From assembly GCF_009363715.1 (NCBI RefSeq), contig NZ_CP045404.1, forward strand, positions 774,001 through 838,000: 64,000 nucleotides of DNA, given 5' to 3'. Positions 1 through 8,939 of the stretch are shown in pieces. The notes beneath the pieces are model-generated. The model worked only from the letters and a program-made list of their open reading frames with translations, was not told the DNA's origin and did no database searches. The position numbers were made by a program, and so were the translations under genes. Origin of the DNA: Roseovarius sp. THAF9 (GTDB lineage Bacteria; Pseudomonadota; Alphaproteobacteria; Rhodobacterales; Rhodobacteraceae). Each line of letters begins with the position of its first letter. Position 1 is the first letter of the stretch.

Positions 1-1829
1 CCCGGTTTGGTGGTGTAGAACGGGTCGAACACGGTGTTCAGCCGCTCATTCGCGATACCGGGCCCGGTATCGGCCACCACGAGCGCCGTGCCGGACCGCC
101 TGTCGCGCCTCTCGGCGCGGATCGACAGCGACAGCTCGCCCGGCCCGTCCATCGCCTGCACCGCGTTGACGACAAGGTTGATGATGACCTGCTGCAACTC
201 TCCGGGATTGATGCGGACCGGTGGGGCGTCGTCGGCGCGATGGGTGGTGACGGTGACATTGCGACGCGAGATCACGTGATCGACCAGCACGAGGCAGTCG
301 TCCAGTACGGCGGCGACGTCGACATGCTCTGAAAAGGCGTTGAATTCGCTTGGACGGGCGAATTGAAGCAGCTTGCCGACGATGGCGTTGATCCGGGCGA
401 TCTGGCGGTCGATCAGGTTGAGTTCGGTCATCAGCGGCTTGGCGTCGTCGCCCAGGGTTTCGCGGATGACGTCAATATTGCCCTGGATCACCGCGACCGG
501 GTTGTTGATCTCGTGCGCGACACCGGCCGTGATTTCACCAATGGAGGCCAGTTTTTCGCTCATCACGAGCTGCTGGTAGGTGGTTTCGAGCTTTTCGTTG
601 GCGTCGCGCAGCTCGGCTGTACGGTCTTCGACCCGCGTGTTCAACTCGTCCGCCCAGGAGCGTAGGGCGCGGTCGCGTTCCTGCACCTGGTCGAGCAATT
701 CGTCGAGATGCGCCGCCACCTGGCCGATTTCGTCGCGCGAGGACACCGCGCCGATGCGCGCGTCGAGCTGGCCGCCCTCGACCCGTTTCATCGTGTGGTT
801 CATGCGTTCGAGCGGCGAGAAGATGCCGCCTGCCATGCGCAGGAACAACGGGATGGTCAGCAGCAGAACCCCGACGAAGGCCGAGAAGACAAGGATGAAG
901 GCGCTGCGCTTTTCCGCGACGAAGGGTGCTTCTAGAAAGCCCACGTAGAGCATTCCGACGCGGCGCGAAAAGCTGTCGGTCAGAGGCAGGTAGCCGGAGA
1001 TGTACCAGTCGTTCACCACGAAGGCGCGGTCAAGCCAGGTGCGGCCTTCATTCAGCACCCGGTTGCGCACCACCGCAGAGACGCGGGTGCCGAGCGCGCG
1101 CTCGCCTTCGAAGAGGCGCACGTTGGTTGAGACGCGCACGTCTTCGAGAAACAGGGTCGCGGTGCCTTGGCGCTCGACATCGGCGGCATCGTCTGACTGG
1201 TAGACGAGGGCGTTGATCGTGTCGATGAAACCGAGGTTTCGGTTGAGCAAGATGCCCCCGACCAGAACACCCGAGCCGCCCGCCGCCCGCAGGTCGGTCG
1301 CCGTGTGTACGACCATGCCGCGGTCCTCCACCGTGCGGTCGGTGGGCACTGCGGCCTCGGTCGGGATCAGAGGCAGCCGCGCGCGCGCGGCTAGGGCCGG
1401 ATCTATCCCGGCAAGTTGGTCGTCCGACAGGATGTCGATTTCCGTGGCGCTGCCGCCTTTGAGGGCAGTGGCGATGACCGGCCAGTTTTCGGCGGCGGTC
1501 TGGGCAGGAGAGTCCGGTAGGTAATAGAGAAAATCCAGCCCCAGCGCCCTGCGTTCGGCGTCGAGAAACCCTGCCATGCTGGAGCCGGGGCCGGCCATGG
1601 CCTCGCGGAAACGGGTGGAGCGGGCCAGCGCGGCGACGTCGCCGCCGGTAGTTGCAAGGATCTGGTCAAGATACTGCTCGGCAATGCGCAGATCGCTTTC
1701 GACATTGGCGATCAGCAAGTTGTCGTAGTTGGCGGCCCAGCGACCGACCGCAAGCCACAACAGGAGCGGCAGCAGGACCACCAGCGGCAAGAGTGCCAGG
1801 ATAAGCAGGCGCAGACGAACCGATGTCAT
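1..1829 (-). CDS. Sensor histidine kinase, C-terminus cut by window edge
   Basis: Membrane two-component sensor kinase that should autophosphorylate on histidine and pass phosphate to a response regulator outside this window. The start is the ATG at 1829. Seen: an N-terminal membrane segment (about residues 8-27), an extracytoplasmic region of roughly 270 residues that fits a double-Cache sensor, a second membrane segment near residues 308-328, a HAMP-like linker, a coiled coil (about 390-425), and an H-box (GVAHEINNP) with the phospho-acceptor His at residue 439. The N-box region (QQVIINLVVNAVQAM) and G1 box (VVADTGPGIAN) follow. The frame leaves the window inside the F-box (DPFYTTKPG), so the G2 box and end are missing. 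The H-box resembles AtoS/NtrB-type kinases, which often partner sigma54-dependent regulators; that pairing is inference. The ligand is unknown. Confidence 0.9.
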   Translation of the reverse strand, partial: MTSVRLRLLILALLPLVVLLPLLLWLAVGRWAANYDNLLIANVESDLRIAEQYLDQILATTGGDVAALARSTRFREAMAGPGSSMAGFLDAERRALGLDFLYYLPDSPAQTAAENWPVIATALKGGSATEIDILSDDQLAGIDPALAARARLPLIPTEAAVPTDRTVEDRGMVVHTATDLRAAGGSGVLVGGILLNRNLGFIDTINALVYQSDDAADVERQGTATLFLEDVRVSTNVRLFEGERALGTRVSAVVRNRVLNEGRTWLDRAFVVNDWYISGYLPLTDSFSRRVGMLYVGFLEAPFVAEKRSAFILVFSAFVGVLLLTIPLFLRMAGGIFSPLERMNHTMKRVEGGQLDARIGAVSSRDEIGQVAAHLDELLDQVQERDRALRSWADELNTRVEDRTAELRDANEKLETTYQQLVMSEKLASIGEITAGVAHEINNPVAVIQGNIDVIRETLGDDAKPLMTELNLIDRQIARINAIVGKLLQFARPSEFNAFSEHVDVAAVLDDCLVLVDHVISRRNVTVTTHRADDAPPVRINPGELQQVIINLVVNAVQAMDGPGELSLSIRAERRDRRSGTALVVADTGPGIANERLNTVFDPFYTTKP

Positions 1830-2151
1830 GCCGGGGGTTGGCCCTTTGTCGTTGTGCCAAGACCTTAGGCGAAGGAGGAATGGGCGTCCATTCCGGCGGT
1901 GTGAGGTCAATTGGTTTTGCTGGCGTGACGTACGTGAACCAACTTTGAGACTCCAGTCTGTAACGGCAGGGCAAATCTTTTGTCGAAAAAGATTTGCCAA
2001 AAGCTTTGAGAAAGCTTTTGGGGGCGCCCCGAAACGAGTGGAGCCGTCGGGAACACGGGAAGCGGTTGCGATGTTTCCCCTAGCAACCCCCGAAGCGTTA
2101 ACCTAAGTTTCGGGAGAGAAATGCGACATCGGACGCGGGAGTCGGCACGGC
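1830..2151. other. Intergenic region with twin hairpins
   Basis: This 322-bp divergent spacer lies between the histidine kinase and the membrane-stress cluster. No credible ORF was found. It should hold promoters for both directions, but no clear -35/-10 pair could be picked out by eye. Its main structure is a pair of adjacent perfect hairpins, annotated separately. Confidence 0.6.
1970..2019. repeat. Twin AT-rich hairpins
   Basis: Two perfect inverted repeats sit side by side. The first has 12-bp arms at 1970-1981 and 1987-1998 (loop GTCGA). The second has 9-bp arms at 1999-2007 and 2011-2019 (loop GAG, arms AAAAGCTTT). The design matches the element at 50375-50442: two AT-rich hairpins flanked by GC-rich DNA. 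It could end transcription in either direction or be a dispersed palindromic repeat. Confidence 0.6.
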
Positions 2152-2367
2152 ATGACGCGACTTATCATGCTGGTATTCTTGATTGTTGCCGCGGTTGCTC
2201 TGGCCGCGGTAGCCACGTCTGCTGTGGCGCGGGCGGTACGTGATGCCGGCGCGACCGGGCGTGATATCGCGGTCACCACGAGGGGAACCAGCATGCAGAA
2301 AATCGCCTACGTGGCCCTTTTTATCGTGATGCTGGGCGTCACCAGCGGCCTCCTGGGAGGGTTGTGA
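2152..2367 (+). CDS. Small two-segment membrane protein
   Basis: A 71-residue protein with an N-terminal hydrophobic helix (about residues 3-25), a short polar middle, and a second hydrophobic helix (about 49-70) ending in LLGGL. The family is not recognised. It is first in the XpaC-TelA cluster, and its stop lies within 6 bp of the XpaC start, so co-transcription and probably translational coupling are likely. It may help localise the cluster's products to the membrane; that is inference from position only. Confidence 0.6.
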   Translation: MTRLIMLVFLIVAAVALAAVATSAVARAVRDAGATGRDIAVTTRGTSMQKIAYVALFIVMLGVTSGLLGGL

Positions 2368-2372
2368 CGCGC

Positions 2373-3290
2373 ATGGCACGGAAGTTCGGCGGAAAATATA
2401 GCCCCGATGGCGGCGGCTCTGAGGTGGCGAAGCCGAGGGATACCTCTTCCTACCGTGGCGCGACGGTCGAACCGGCGGGCGCGCGGGCGAACCTGATGTT
2501 CGTGCCTGCCGCGGTGGTCCTGTTCACCTCGCTGACGTCAGGCGCGACCGGGCTGGCGCTTGGCGTGGTTTCCGCCGCGGTGCTGGCCCTGTCGGCGTGG
2601 CTGTTGCGTGACGGACTGAAGGCGGAGTCAGCCTATAACACACGCAAGGTGGCGCGACGGCCAGGCATCCCACGCAAACTTTTCTCGTCGGTACTGGCGG
2701 GGCTGGGGATTGCCCTGGCCGCCTACAAGGCAGAGCCGGGGCTGGTGGCGCCGGTGATCTTTGGCGTGGTGACGACGGCGCTGCATGTCTTTTCATTCGG
2801 GCTGGACCCGATGAAAGACAAGGGCATGGAAGGCGTCGACAGGTTGCAGACCGACCGGGTGGCGCGGGTGGTCGACCAGGCCGAGACCTACCTGAGCGCC
2901 ATGTCCGACGCGATCCGCCGGGCCGGGGACCGTACGGCGGAGGCCCGATTGGAGCGGTTCCAGGTCAGCGTGCGCGACATGCTGCGCACCGTCGAGGACG
3001 ACCCGCGCGATCTGACGGCGACGCGCAAGTACCTTGGCGTCTACCTGATGGGCGCGCGCGACGCGACGGTGAAGTTCGCCGATATCCAGTCGCGGGCACC
3101 CGACCCGAAGGCGAAGGCGGATTATCTTGAATTGCTCGGTGATCTTGAGGCGAATTTCGAGGCCAAGACCAAGACGCTTCTGGCCGACAACAACAGCGAT
3201 CTCGAGATCGAGATCGAGGTTCTGCGCGACAGGCTGGCGCGCGAGGGCCTCAGATATGACACGACCCAGGAATTTCAGGAAGGACATTGA
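2373..3290 (+). CDS. XpaC-family (5-bromo-4-chloroindolyl phosphate hydrolysis) membrane protein
   Basis: About 305 residues from the ATG at 2373; a GTG at 2364 would add three residues, and a GGGAGG sits just upstream. The N-terminus (MARKFGGKYSP) is followed by two pairs of hydrophobic segments (about residues 35-80 and 105-145) and a cytoplasmic helical C-terminal half ending in a charged coiled region. This layout fits XpaC/PF10112 proteins. Family members were named for an indirect phosphatase phenotype in Bacillus, and real hydrolase activity is doubtful. The gene is followed 2 bp later by the TelA homologue, the usual partner. A role in membrane or cell-envelope stress is inferred from the family and neighbours. 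Confidence 0.8.
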   Translation: MARKFGGKYSPDGGGSEVAKPRDTSSYRGATVEPAGARANLMFVPAAVVLFTSLTSGATGLALGVVSAAVLALSAWLLRDGLKAESAYNTRKVARRPGIPRKLFSSVLAGLGIALAAYKAEPGLVAPVIFGVVTTALHVFSFGLDPMKDKGMEGVDRLQTDRVARVVDQAETYLSAMSDAIRRAGDRTAEARLERFQVSVRDMLRTVEDDPRDLTATRKYLGVYLMGARDATVKFADIQSRAPDPKAKADYLELLGDLEANFEAKTKTLLADNNSDLEIEIEVLRDRLAREGLRYDTTQEFQEGH

Positions 3291-3292
3291 TC

Positions 3293-4489
3293 ATGTCAGA
3301 AGACGTACGCACGAAGGCCGAGGCCGCCCTGGCGGAAGTGGAAGAAGTGAACCGCGTGGTTCTGCCCGAGCCGAAGGAGGCCGGCGTCGTGGTGCCGCTG
3401 TCCGAGGCGGAGCCCGCCGTAGGTGCCGAGATCCGGCAACGGATGGACGAGATCGACATGGCCGACACCAATTCGATCGTGTCGTTCGGGTCGGCCGCGC
3501 AGGCGGAATTGCAGGAAATCTCGCAATCCATGCTGCAAGGCGTGCGCAACAAGGACGTGGGCCCGGCGGGCGACAGCCTGCGCGGCATCGTGACCACGAT
3601 CCGGGGCTTTTCGGTCAGCGAGCTGGATGTGCGGCGCGAGCGATCGTGGTGGGAAAAGCTGATCGGTCGGGCCGCGCCTTTCGCCAAGTTCACCGCGCGG
3701 TTCGAGGACGTTCAGGGCCAGATTGACAAGATCACCGACGACCTTCTGAAGCACGAGCATATCCTGCTTAAGGACATCAAGTCGCTGGATCTGCTGTACG
3801 AAAAGACGCTGCAGTTCTACGACGAACTGGCGCTTTACATCGCGGCGGGCGAGGAAAAGCTGAAGGAATTGGACGAGACCGACATCCCGGCCAAGGAGGC
3901 CGAGGTCAATGCCGCGCCCGAGGACGACCAGGTGATGAAGGCGCAGGAATTGCGCGACCTGCGCGCCGCACGCGACGACCTGGAACGCCGGGTGCATGAC
4001 CTGAAGCTGACGCGGCAGGTCACGATGCAGTCGCTGCCGTCGATCCGGCTGGTTCAGGAGAACGACAAGAGCTTGGTGACCAAGATCAACTCGACGCTCG
4101 TCAACACCGTGCCGCTGTGGGAGACGCAGCTGGCGCAGGCCGTCACTATCCAGCGCAGCGCCGAGGCCGCTGCGGCGGTGCACGAGGCCAATGATCTGAC
4201 CAACGAGTTGTTGACGGCCAATGCCAAGAACCTGCGGGACGCCAACAAGACGATTCGCGAAGAGATGGAGCGAGGGGTCTTCGACATCGAAGCGGTCAAG
4301 CAGGCCAATGCGGACCTGATCGGCACGATCGAGGAGAGCCTGCAAATCGCTGATGAGGGCAAGGCGCGACGCGCCAAGGCCGAGCAGGACCTGCAATCGA
4401 TGGAAAAGGAACTGCGCGACACGCTGGCTGCAGCCAAGTCGCGCCGCGATGGTGTGGGCGAGAATACCGGCGGCTCGGTGCCGGCATGA
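3293..4489 (+). CDS. TelA-family toxic anion resistance protein
   Basis: A cytosolic, mostly helical protein of 398 residues. The ATG at 3293 follows AAGGACATTGATC and is preferred to the in-frame TTG at 3287 that overlaps the XpaC stop. Seen: an acidic N-terminus, a VSFGSAAQAELQEISQSML block, RSWWEKLIG, and long amphipathic helices covering most of the protein, which match the TelA/KlaA family (PF05816). The family was named for tellurite resistance of plasmid RK2, but many members act in general envelope stress and the molecular activity is unproven. The neighbouring XpaC, SPFH and zinc-ribbon membrane genes make a membrane-associated stress complex likely. Confidence 0.9.
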   Translation: MSEDVRTKAEAALAEVEEVNRVVLPEPKEAGVVVPLSEAEPAVGAEIRQRMDEIDMADTNSIVSFGSAAQAELQEISQSMLQGVRNKDVGPAGDSLRGIVTTIRGFSVSELDVRRERSWWEKLIGRAAPFAKFTARFEDVQGQIDKITDDLLKHEHILLKDIKSLDLLYEKTLQFYDELALYIAAGEEKLKELDETDIPAKEAEVNAAPEDDQVMKAQELRDLRAARDDLERRVHDLKLTRQVTMQSLPSIRLVQENDKSLVTKINSTLVNTVPLWETQLAQAVTIQRSAEAAAAVHEANDLTNELLTANAKNLRDANKTIREEMERGVFDIEAVKQANADLIGTIEESLQIADEGKARRAKAEQDLQSMEKELRDTLAAAKSRRDGVGENTGGSVPA

Positions 4490-4495
4490 TCGGTT

Positions 4496-5455
4496 GTGGG
4501 TGCCTTGCGTAACTTGTTTCGATATTTCCCCGGCGTCCTTGCGCTGGCTGGTGCACTTGCACTGGCCGGATGCGATGACCTGGTTACAGAGGATCCCCCG
4601 ACCAAGCCGCAGGCGCGCCCGAACGCGATGGTGCGTGCGCCGCAGCCCAGCGGCCCGTCTGAGGCCAGCCAAGACCTTGCACGATATTACAGTCGGCTTG
4701 AAAACGACCTTGTCGTGCAGGGGCTCATGCGCCGGGATGGAGGTGGAGTCGACACGCCGTTCACTGACAACGACCTTTTGCGGAACTTCGTTCGGATCGG
4801 GTTCTTCGAGGAATACCAGCGCGACAAGGGCTTGCTGCCGTCCCAAAGCGGGCCGGTAGCGATCAAGAAATGGACCGGTCCCGTGCGGATCGGGGTCGAG
4901 TTCGGTCGCAACGTGCCGGCGGATGTAAAGTCCAGCGAACGCGCCCGGGTGGCCGCATATGCCAGCCGTCTTGCGCGGATCACAGGCCATCCGATCACGG
5001 TCAGTAATGCCTCGCCCAACTTCGTTGTGCTTTTCATGAGCAATGATGACAGGGCGCAATCTAGGGCACGCGCGTTGGAGGTGATCCCGGCTATTGCCAA
5101 GTCGAACCTGGCGATCATCACCAACTTGCCGCGGTCGACCCAGTGTTTCGTGATTTCCGCCGGAGTCAGAAGCGAGAACGATCTTGGCGTTGCGCTGGCC
5201 TATATCCGGTCGGAGTTGACCGACCTGCAACGGCTGGCCTGCATTCACGAGGAAATAGCTCAAGGTCTGGGCCTGACCAATGACAGCCCCCGGGCACGGC
5301 CCTCGATCTTCAATGACGACGAGGAATTCGCGCTGTTGACGACCCATGACGAGATGTTGCTGGAGGCGCTTTACAATCCTGCCCTGAAGCCGGGAATGGG
5401 GCTGGAGGAGGCGCGACCCATCCTGCGGCGTCTGTTTGAGAAGGGGGCGTCGTGA
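4496..5455 (+). CDS. DUF2927 domain lipoprotein
   Basis: 319 residues from a GTG start 6 bp after the telA-like stop. The N-terminus is a lipoprotein signal with a lipobox (LALAGC) near residue 28, so the mature protein is probably a lipid-anchored envelope protein. The C-terminal half carries the DUF2927 pattern: a Cys-His-Glu-Glu stretch (ACIHEEIAQGLGL), then IFNDDEEFALLTTHDEMLL and LYNPALKPGMG. The CxHEE block looks metal-binding and protease-like, but no activity is established. Its place inside the XpaC-TelA-SPFH cluster suggests it is the outward-facing part of that system. Confidence 0.8.
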   Translation: MGALRNLFRYFPGVLALAGALALAGCDDLVTEDPPTKPQARPNAMVRAPQPSGPSEASQDLARYYSRLENDLVVQGLMRRDGGGVDTPFTDNDLLRNFVRIGFFEEYQRDKGLLPSQSGPVAIKKWTGPVRIGVEFGRNVPADVKSSERARVAAYASRLARITGHPITVSNASPNFVVLFMSNDDRAQSRARALEVIPAIAKSNLAIITNLPRSTQCFVISAGVRSENDLGVALAYIRSELTDLQRLACIHEEIAQGLGLTNDSPRARPSIFNDDEEFALLTTHDEMLLEALYNPALKPGMGLEEARPILRRLFEKGAS

Positions 5456-5553
5456 GGCGCGCGATGGCGAGGGTTGTGGCGTCGTCGCCGCTTGGGTTTA
5501 TGATACAGGCAGATGTCCGCTTGCCGGACGGGAACTAGCGCACGGAGATTACC

Positions 5554-6684
5554 ATGGGCATTTTTGATTTTCTTTCAGGCGAATTCATCGACGTCATCCA
5601 TTGGGTCGACGATACCCGCGACACGATGGTCTGGCGGTTCGAGCGGCACGGCCACGAGATCAAGTACGGGGCCAAGCTGACCGTGCGCGAGGGGCAGGCC
5701 GCGGTTTTCGTGCACGAGGGGCAACTGGCGGACGTGTTCACGCCGGGGCTTTACATGCTCGAGACGAACAACATGCCGATCATGACGACGCTGCAGCACT
5801 GGGATCACGGCTTTCAAAGCCCGTTCAAGTCCGAAATCTATTTCGTCAACACGACGCGCTTCACGGATCTCAAATGGGGTACGAAGAACCCGATCATGCT
5901 GCGCGATCCGGAATTCGGGCCCACGCGCATTCGGGCGTTTGGCACCTACAGCACGCGCGTGACGGACCCGGCGAAGTTCCTGACCGAGATCGTCGGTACG
6001 GATGGCGAATTCACGATGGACGAGATCAGTTATCAGGTCCGCAACATCATCGTGCAGAGCTTCAGCCGGATCATCGCGGGGTCTGGTATTCCGGTACTCG
6101 ACATGGCGGCCAACACCGCCGATCTGGGCAAGCTGGTCGCCGCCGAGATTTCCGCCGTGGTGGCGGACTACGGGCTGACCATTCCGGAATTCTATATCGA
6201 GAACATCTCGCTGCCGCCCGCTGTGGAAGAGGCGCTGGACAAGCGCACGTCGATGGGCCTGGCCGGAGATTTGGGCAAGTTCACGCAGTATTCGGCGGCC
6301 GAGGCAATGACGGCGGCGGCCAAGAACCCCGGCGGCGCCGGGGGTGGCATGGGCGCCGGGATCGGGGCTGGTCTGGGCATGGCGATGGCGGGTCAGATGG
6401 CCGGGCAAGGTGGTCCTTGGGGGCCAAGCGCTCATCAGCCGTCACCGGCTGCCTCGCCCGCGCCGCCCCCGCCGCCGGTTGAGCATGTCTGGCATATCGC
6501 GGAAAACGGCCAGACCCACGGACCCTATTCCAAGGCGGCTTTGGGCCGGATGGCGAGCGACGGAAAGCTGACCCGGGACAGTCATGTCTGGACCGCCGGG
6601 CAGGACGGTTGGCTGAAAGCCGGTGACGTGCAGGAACTGGCCCAGCTCTTCACCATCCTGCCGCCGCCGCCACCCGGGGCGTGA
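5554..6684 (+). CDS. SPFH/band-7 protein with C-terminal GYF_2 domain
   Basis: 376 residues; the ATG at 5554 follows ACGGAG. Residues about 1-250 form an SPFH (stomatin/prohibitin-like) core of the type often labelled virion core protein. A Gly/Ala-rich linker and a Pro-rich stretch follow, then residues about 308-370 (HVWHIAENGQTHGPYSKAAL) form a GYF_2/DUF4339 domain, which usually binds proline-rich peptides. There is no obvious N-terminal transmembrane helix, so it may be peripheral. SPFH proteins scaffold membrane microdomains, consistent with the membrane-stress neighbours. The start of the next gene overlaps the stop codon. Confidence 0.85.
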   Translation: MGIFDFLSGEFIDVIHWVDDTRDTMVWRFERHGHEIKYGAKLTVREGQAAVFVHEGQLADVFTPGLYMLETNNMPIMTTLQHWDHGFQSPFKSEIYFVNTTRFTDLKWGTKNPIMLRDPEFGPTRIRAFGTYSTRVTDPAKFLTEIVGTDGEFTMDEISYQVRNIIVQSFSRIIAGSGIPVLDMAANTADLGKLVAAEISAVVADYGLTIPEFYIENISLPPAVEEALDKRTSMGLAGDLGKFTQYSAAEAMTAAAKNPGGAGGGMGAGIGAGLGMAMAGQMAGQGGPWGPSAHQPSPAASPAPPPPPVEHVWHIAENGQTHGPYSKAALGRMASDGKLTRDSHVWTAGQDGWLKAGDVQELAQLFTILPPPPPGA

Positions 6685-7124
6685 GGGTATTCAAGGCACG
6701 GCGGTTGGTCACGCAGGTTCTACATTGGACAACCGGCGTTCTTTTGTACCTTTTATTGTCCGTCGATGACCAGATCTTCGGCGTGTTGGGCTGGGCCTTT
6801 GTGGTGTCGGGCGGGTCGCTGTGCCTGCTTTGGCTTTGTTTCGGCCTTCTGAACAAGGGGCCGGGCCCGGCGCTGGACGGCGTGTTGCGCACCGCGCATC
6901 CGTGGCTGAGCCGGGGCATGTACGTTCTGCTGGCCTGGGCCGTGGTGGCACTGGCCGCCGGCGCGCTGGAGCGGCCCTTGCCGGGGCCGGAGGCGCGGAC
7001 CGCCTTGCTGGTGCTGGGCGCGGCGGCGCTCTTTCACGCGATATTCCACCTTTGGCGTCACACGGCCTTGCGGGACGGCGCGCTGCGCCGCATCATCCCG
7101 GCCAAATTCCACAAGTACCTGTAG
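6681..7124 (+). CDS. Cytochrome b561-like four-helix membrane protein
   Basis: 147 residues from a GTG that overlaps the SPFH gene's stop, implying coupled translation. Four hydrophobic segments are seen (about 12-28, 33-57, 78-96, 107-124). Histidines at 15, 73, 119, 123 and 127 lie at or near membrane helices, as expected for a di-haem b-type cytochrome, though haem binding is inferred. It could supply electrons to a membrane partner in the cluster. Family assignment is by overall pattern and is less certain than for its neighbours. Confidence 0.55.
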   Translation: MRVFKARRLVTQVLHWTTGVLLYLLLSVDDQIFGVLGWAFVVSGGSLCLLWLCFGLLNKGPGPALDGVLRTAHPWLSRGMYVLLAWAVVALAAGALERPLPGPEARTALLVLGAAALFHAIFHLWRHTALRDGALRRIIPAKFHKYL

Positions 7125-7128
7125 CCAT

Positions 7129-8232
7129 ATGCTCGATTCGCCGACCGTCGAACAAGAACACCGCTTTCCCTGCGACCAGTGCGGCGCCGATTTCAGGTTT
7201 GATCCCCAGGCGGGAAAGCTGATCTGCGACCATTGCGGTAACGAGGCCGAGATGGAGCAGGCGGGCCCCTGGGCCGCGCCTCTGAAAGAGCTGGATTTCG
7301 GTGCTGCGGTGAAGGGCGAGCTGGACGCGTCGGAGATCGAGGAGACCCGCGTCGTGACCTGCCCCAACTGCGCCGCGCAGGTGGAGTTCGATGCGACCGT
7401 GTACGCAAGCGAGTGCCCGTTCTGCGCAACGCCAGTGGTCACGGATACCGGCACGCATCGGCATATCAAGCCGCGCGGCGTCTTGCCGTTCAAGGTGGAT
7501 GAGGAGGCGGCGCGGGGCGCCATGACCGAGTGGCTGGGCCGGCTGTGGTTCGCGCCCAACGGGCTGCAGGACTATGCCCGCAAGGGGCGCAGGATGCAGG
7601 GCATCTACGTGCCCTACTGGACCTATGATGCCGACACGAAGTCCAGCTATACCGGCGAGCGCGGCACGGTCTATTACGAAACCAGGACGGTGATGCGCGA
7701 CGGCAAGCGCGAGCAGGTGCAGGTGGCCAAGGTCCGCTGGACGCCTGTGCGGGGCCGGGTGGCGCGGTTCTTCGACGATGTGCTGGTGCTGGCCTCGAAG
7801 ACATTGCCGAAGCGCTACACGGATGCGCTGGAACCTTGGGAGCTGGGCGAATTGCAGCCCTACAGTCCCGAGTTCCTAGCCGGGTTCCGGGCCGAGGGGT
7901 ATCAGGTGGAGTTGGAGGACGGGTTCATGCAGGCGCGGCAGATCATCGATGCCCGGATTGCGCGGGACGTGCGGTTCGACATCGGTGGCGACCGTCAGAG
8001 GATTCACTCCATCGACACGGCAGTCAGCGACGTTACGTTCAAGCATATCCTACTGCCGGTCTGGCTGGCGGCGTACAAGTACAGGGGCGAAACCTATCGC
8101 TTTGTCGTCAACGGTCGCAACGGCAAGGTGCAGGGCGAGCGGCCCTATTCGGCGATCAAGATCGCGATTGCCGTGGTGATCGGGGTCATCGTGGCGGCAG
8201 CGGTGGGTTACGGCGTGGCGATGAGCCAATGA
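7129..8232 (+). CDS. Double zinc-ribbon membrane-anchored protein
   Basis: 367 residues. Two CxxC...CxxC zinc ribbons lie in the N-terminal ~105 residues (PCDQCG/ICDHCG and TCPNCA/ECPFCA). A large middle domain with YVPYWTYDADT follows, and a single C-terminal transmembrane helix (about residues 343-363) ends AMSQ. Such proteins are frequently misnamed as primosomal or TFIIB-type proteins; nothing here supports a helicase. It begins 5 bp after the b561-like gene and overlaps the nitroreductase by ATGA. In this gene order it probably belongs to the SPFH/TelA complex. Confidence 0.75.
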   Translation: MLDSPTVEQEHRFPCDQCGADFRFDPQAGKLICDHCGNEAEMEQAGPWAAPLKELDFGAAVKGELDASEIEETRVVTCPNCAAQVEFDATVYASECPFCATPVVTDTGTHRHIKPRGVLPFKVDEEAARGAMTEWLGRLWFAPNGLQDYARKGRRMQGIYVPYWTYDADTKSSYTGERGTVYYETRTVMRDGKREQVQVAKVRWTPVRGRVARFFDDVLVLASKTLPKRYTDALEPWELGELQPYSPEFLAGFRAEGYQVELEDGFMQARQIIDARIARDVRFDIGGDRQRIHSIDTAVSDVTFKHILLPVWLAAYKYRGETYRFVVNGRNGKVQGERPYSAIKIAIAVVIGVIVAAAVGYGVAMSQ

Positions 8233-8903
8233 GCGCGGATGGTGACACCCTGAAGCGGCTGATGCAGGCGCGGTATTCGTGCCGCGCCTTCCGGCCCGAT
8301 CCGGTGGCGGACGCTGTGATCGAGCGGACCGTCGACACGGCGCGACACACCGCAAGTTGGAACAACACACAGCCTTGGGAACTTTTGGTGACGCGGGGCA
8401 CGGAGACGGGGGCGTTCCGGCAGGCTTTGCTGAGGGAGGTGCAGACGGGAAAGCCGGGGCCGGATATGGACTGGCCAGAAAGCTATCCCGGCGAACTGGG
8501 CGAGCGGCGGCGGACCTGTGGTTATGCGCTTTACAACGCGGTCGGCATCGCGCGAGAGGATCGCGAGGCGCGGGCGCGGCAGTCGATGCGGAATTTCGAG
8601 ATGTTCGACGCGCCGCATGTCGCCATCCTGCATATCCCGCAAGTCTTGGGCCCCTATGGTGCGCTGGATGCGGGCGGCTTCCTGACCGCTTTCATGCTGG
8701 CGGCGACGGCGGAAGGATTGGGAACGATCGCGCAGGCGGCGGTCGCGGCCTATCCGGATGTGATCCGGCGACATTTTGGCCTGCCGGAAGACCATGCCAT
8801 TCTGTGCGCGATTTCCTTCGGCTATGCCGACGAGACGCAGCCGGTGAACCAGTACCGCACCGAGCGCGAAGACGTCGGTGCGATCCTGTCCTTCAGAGGC
8901 TGA
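8229..8903 (+). CDS. Nitroreductase-family flavoprotein
   Basis: 224 residues. The ATG overlaps the previous stop (ATGA), although an open frame extends further upstream. An N-terminal RYSCRAFRPDPV motif, ASWNNTQPWELLV and a C-terminal GYADETQPVNQYRTER are typical of FMN-dependent nitroreductases (PF00881), which reduce nitro compounds, quinones or enones with NAD(P)H. The substrate cannot be told. It is last in the cluster and may simply be transcribed with it. Confidence 0.9.
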   Translation: MSADGDTLKRLMQARYSCRAFRPDPVADAVIERTVDTARHTASWNNTQPWELLVTRGTETGAFRQALLREVQTGKPGPDMDWPESYPGELGERRRTCGYALYNAVGIAREDREARARQSMRNFEMFDAPHVAILHIPQVLGPYGALDAGGFLTAFMLAATAEGLGTIAQAAVAAYPDVIRRHFGLPEDHAILCAISFGYADETQPVNQYRTEREDVGAILSFRG

Positions 8904-8939
8904 GGCCGGGGCGAGGTCGCCCCGGCGCGATGCGCACGA

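Noticed and set aside
3296..5347. 683-codon open frame antisense to the TelA and DUF2927 genes
   Set aside because: Typical high-GC shadow frame; no domain, and the plus strand holds clear families with proper starts.
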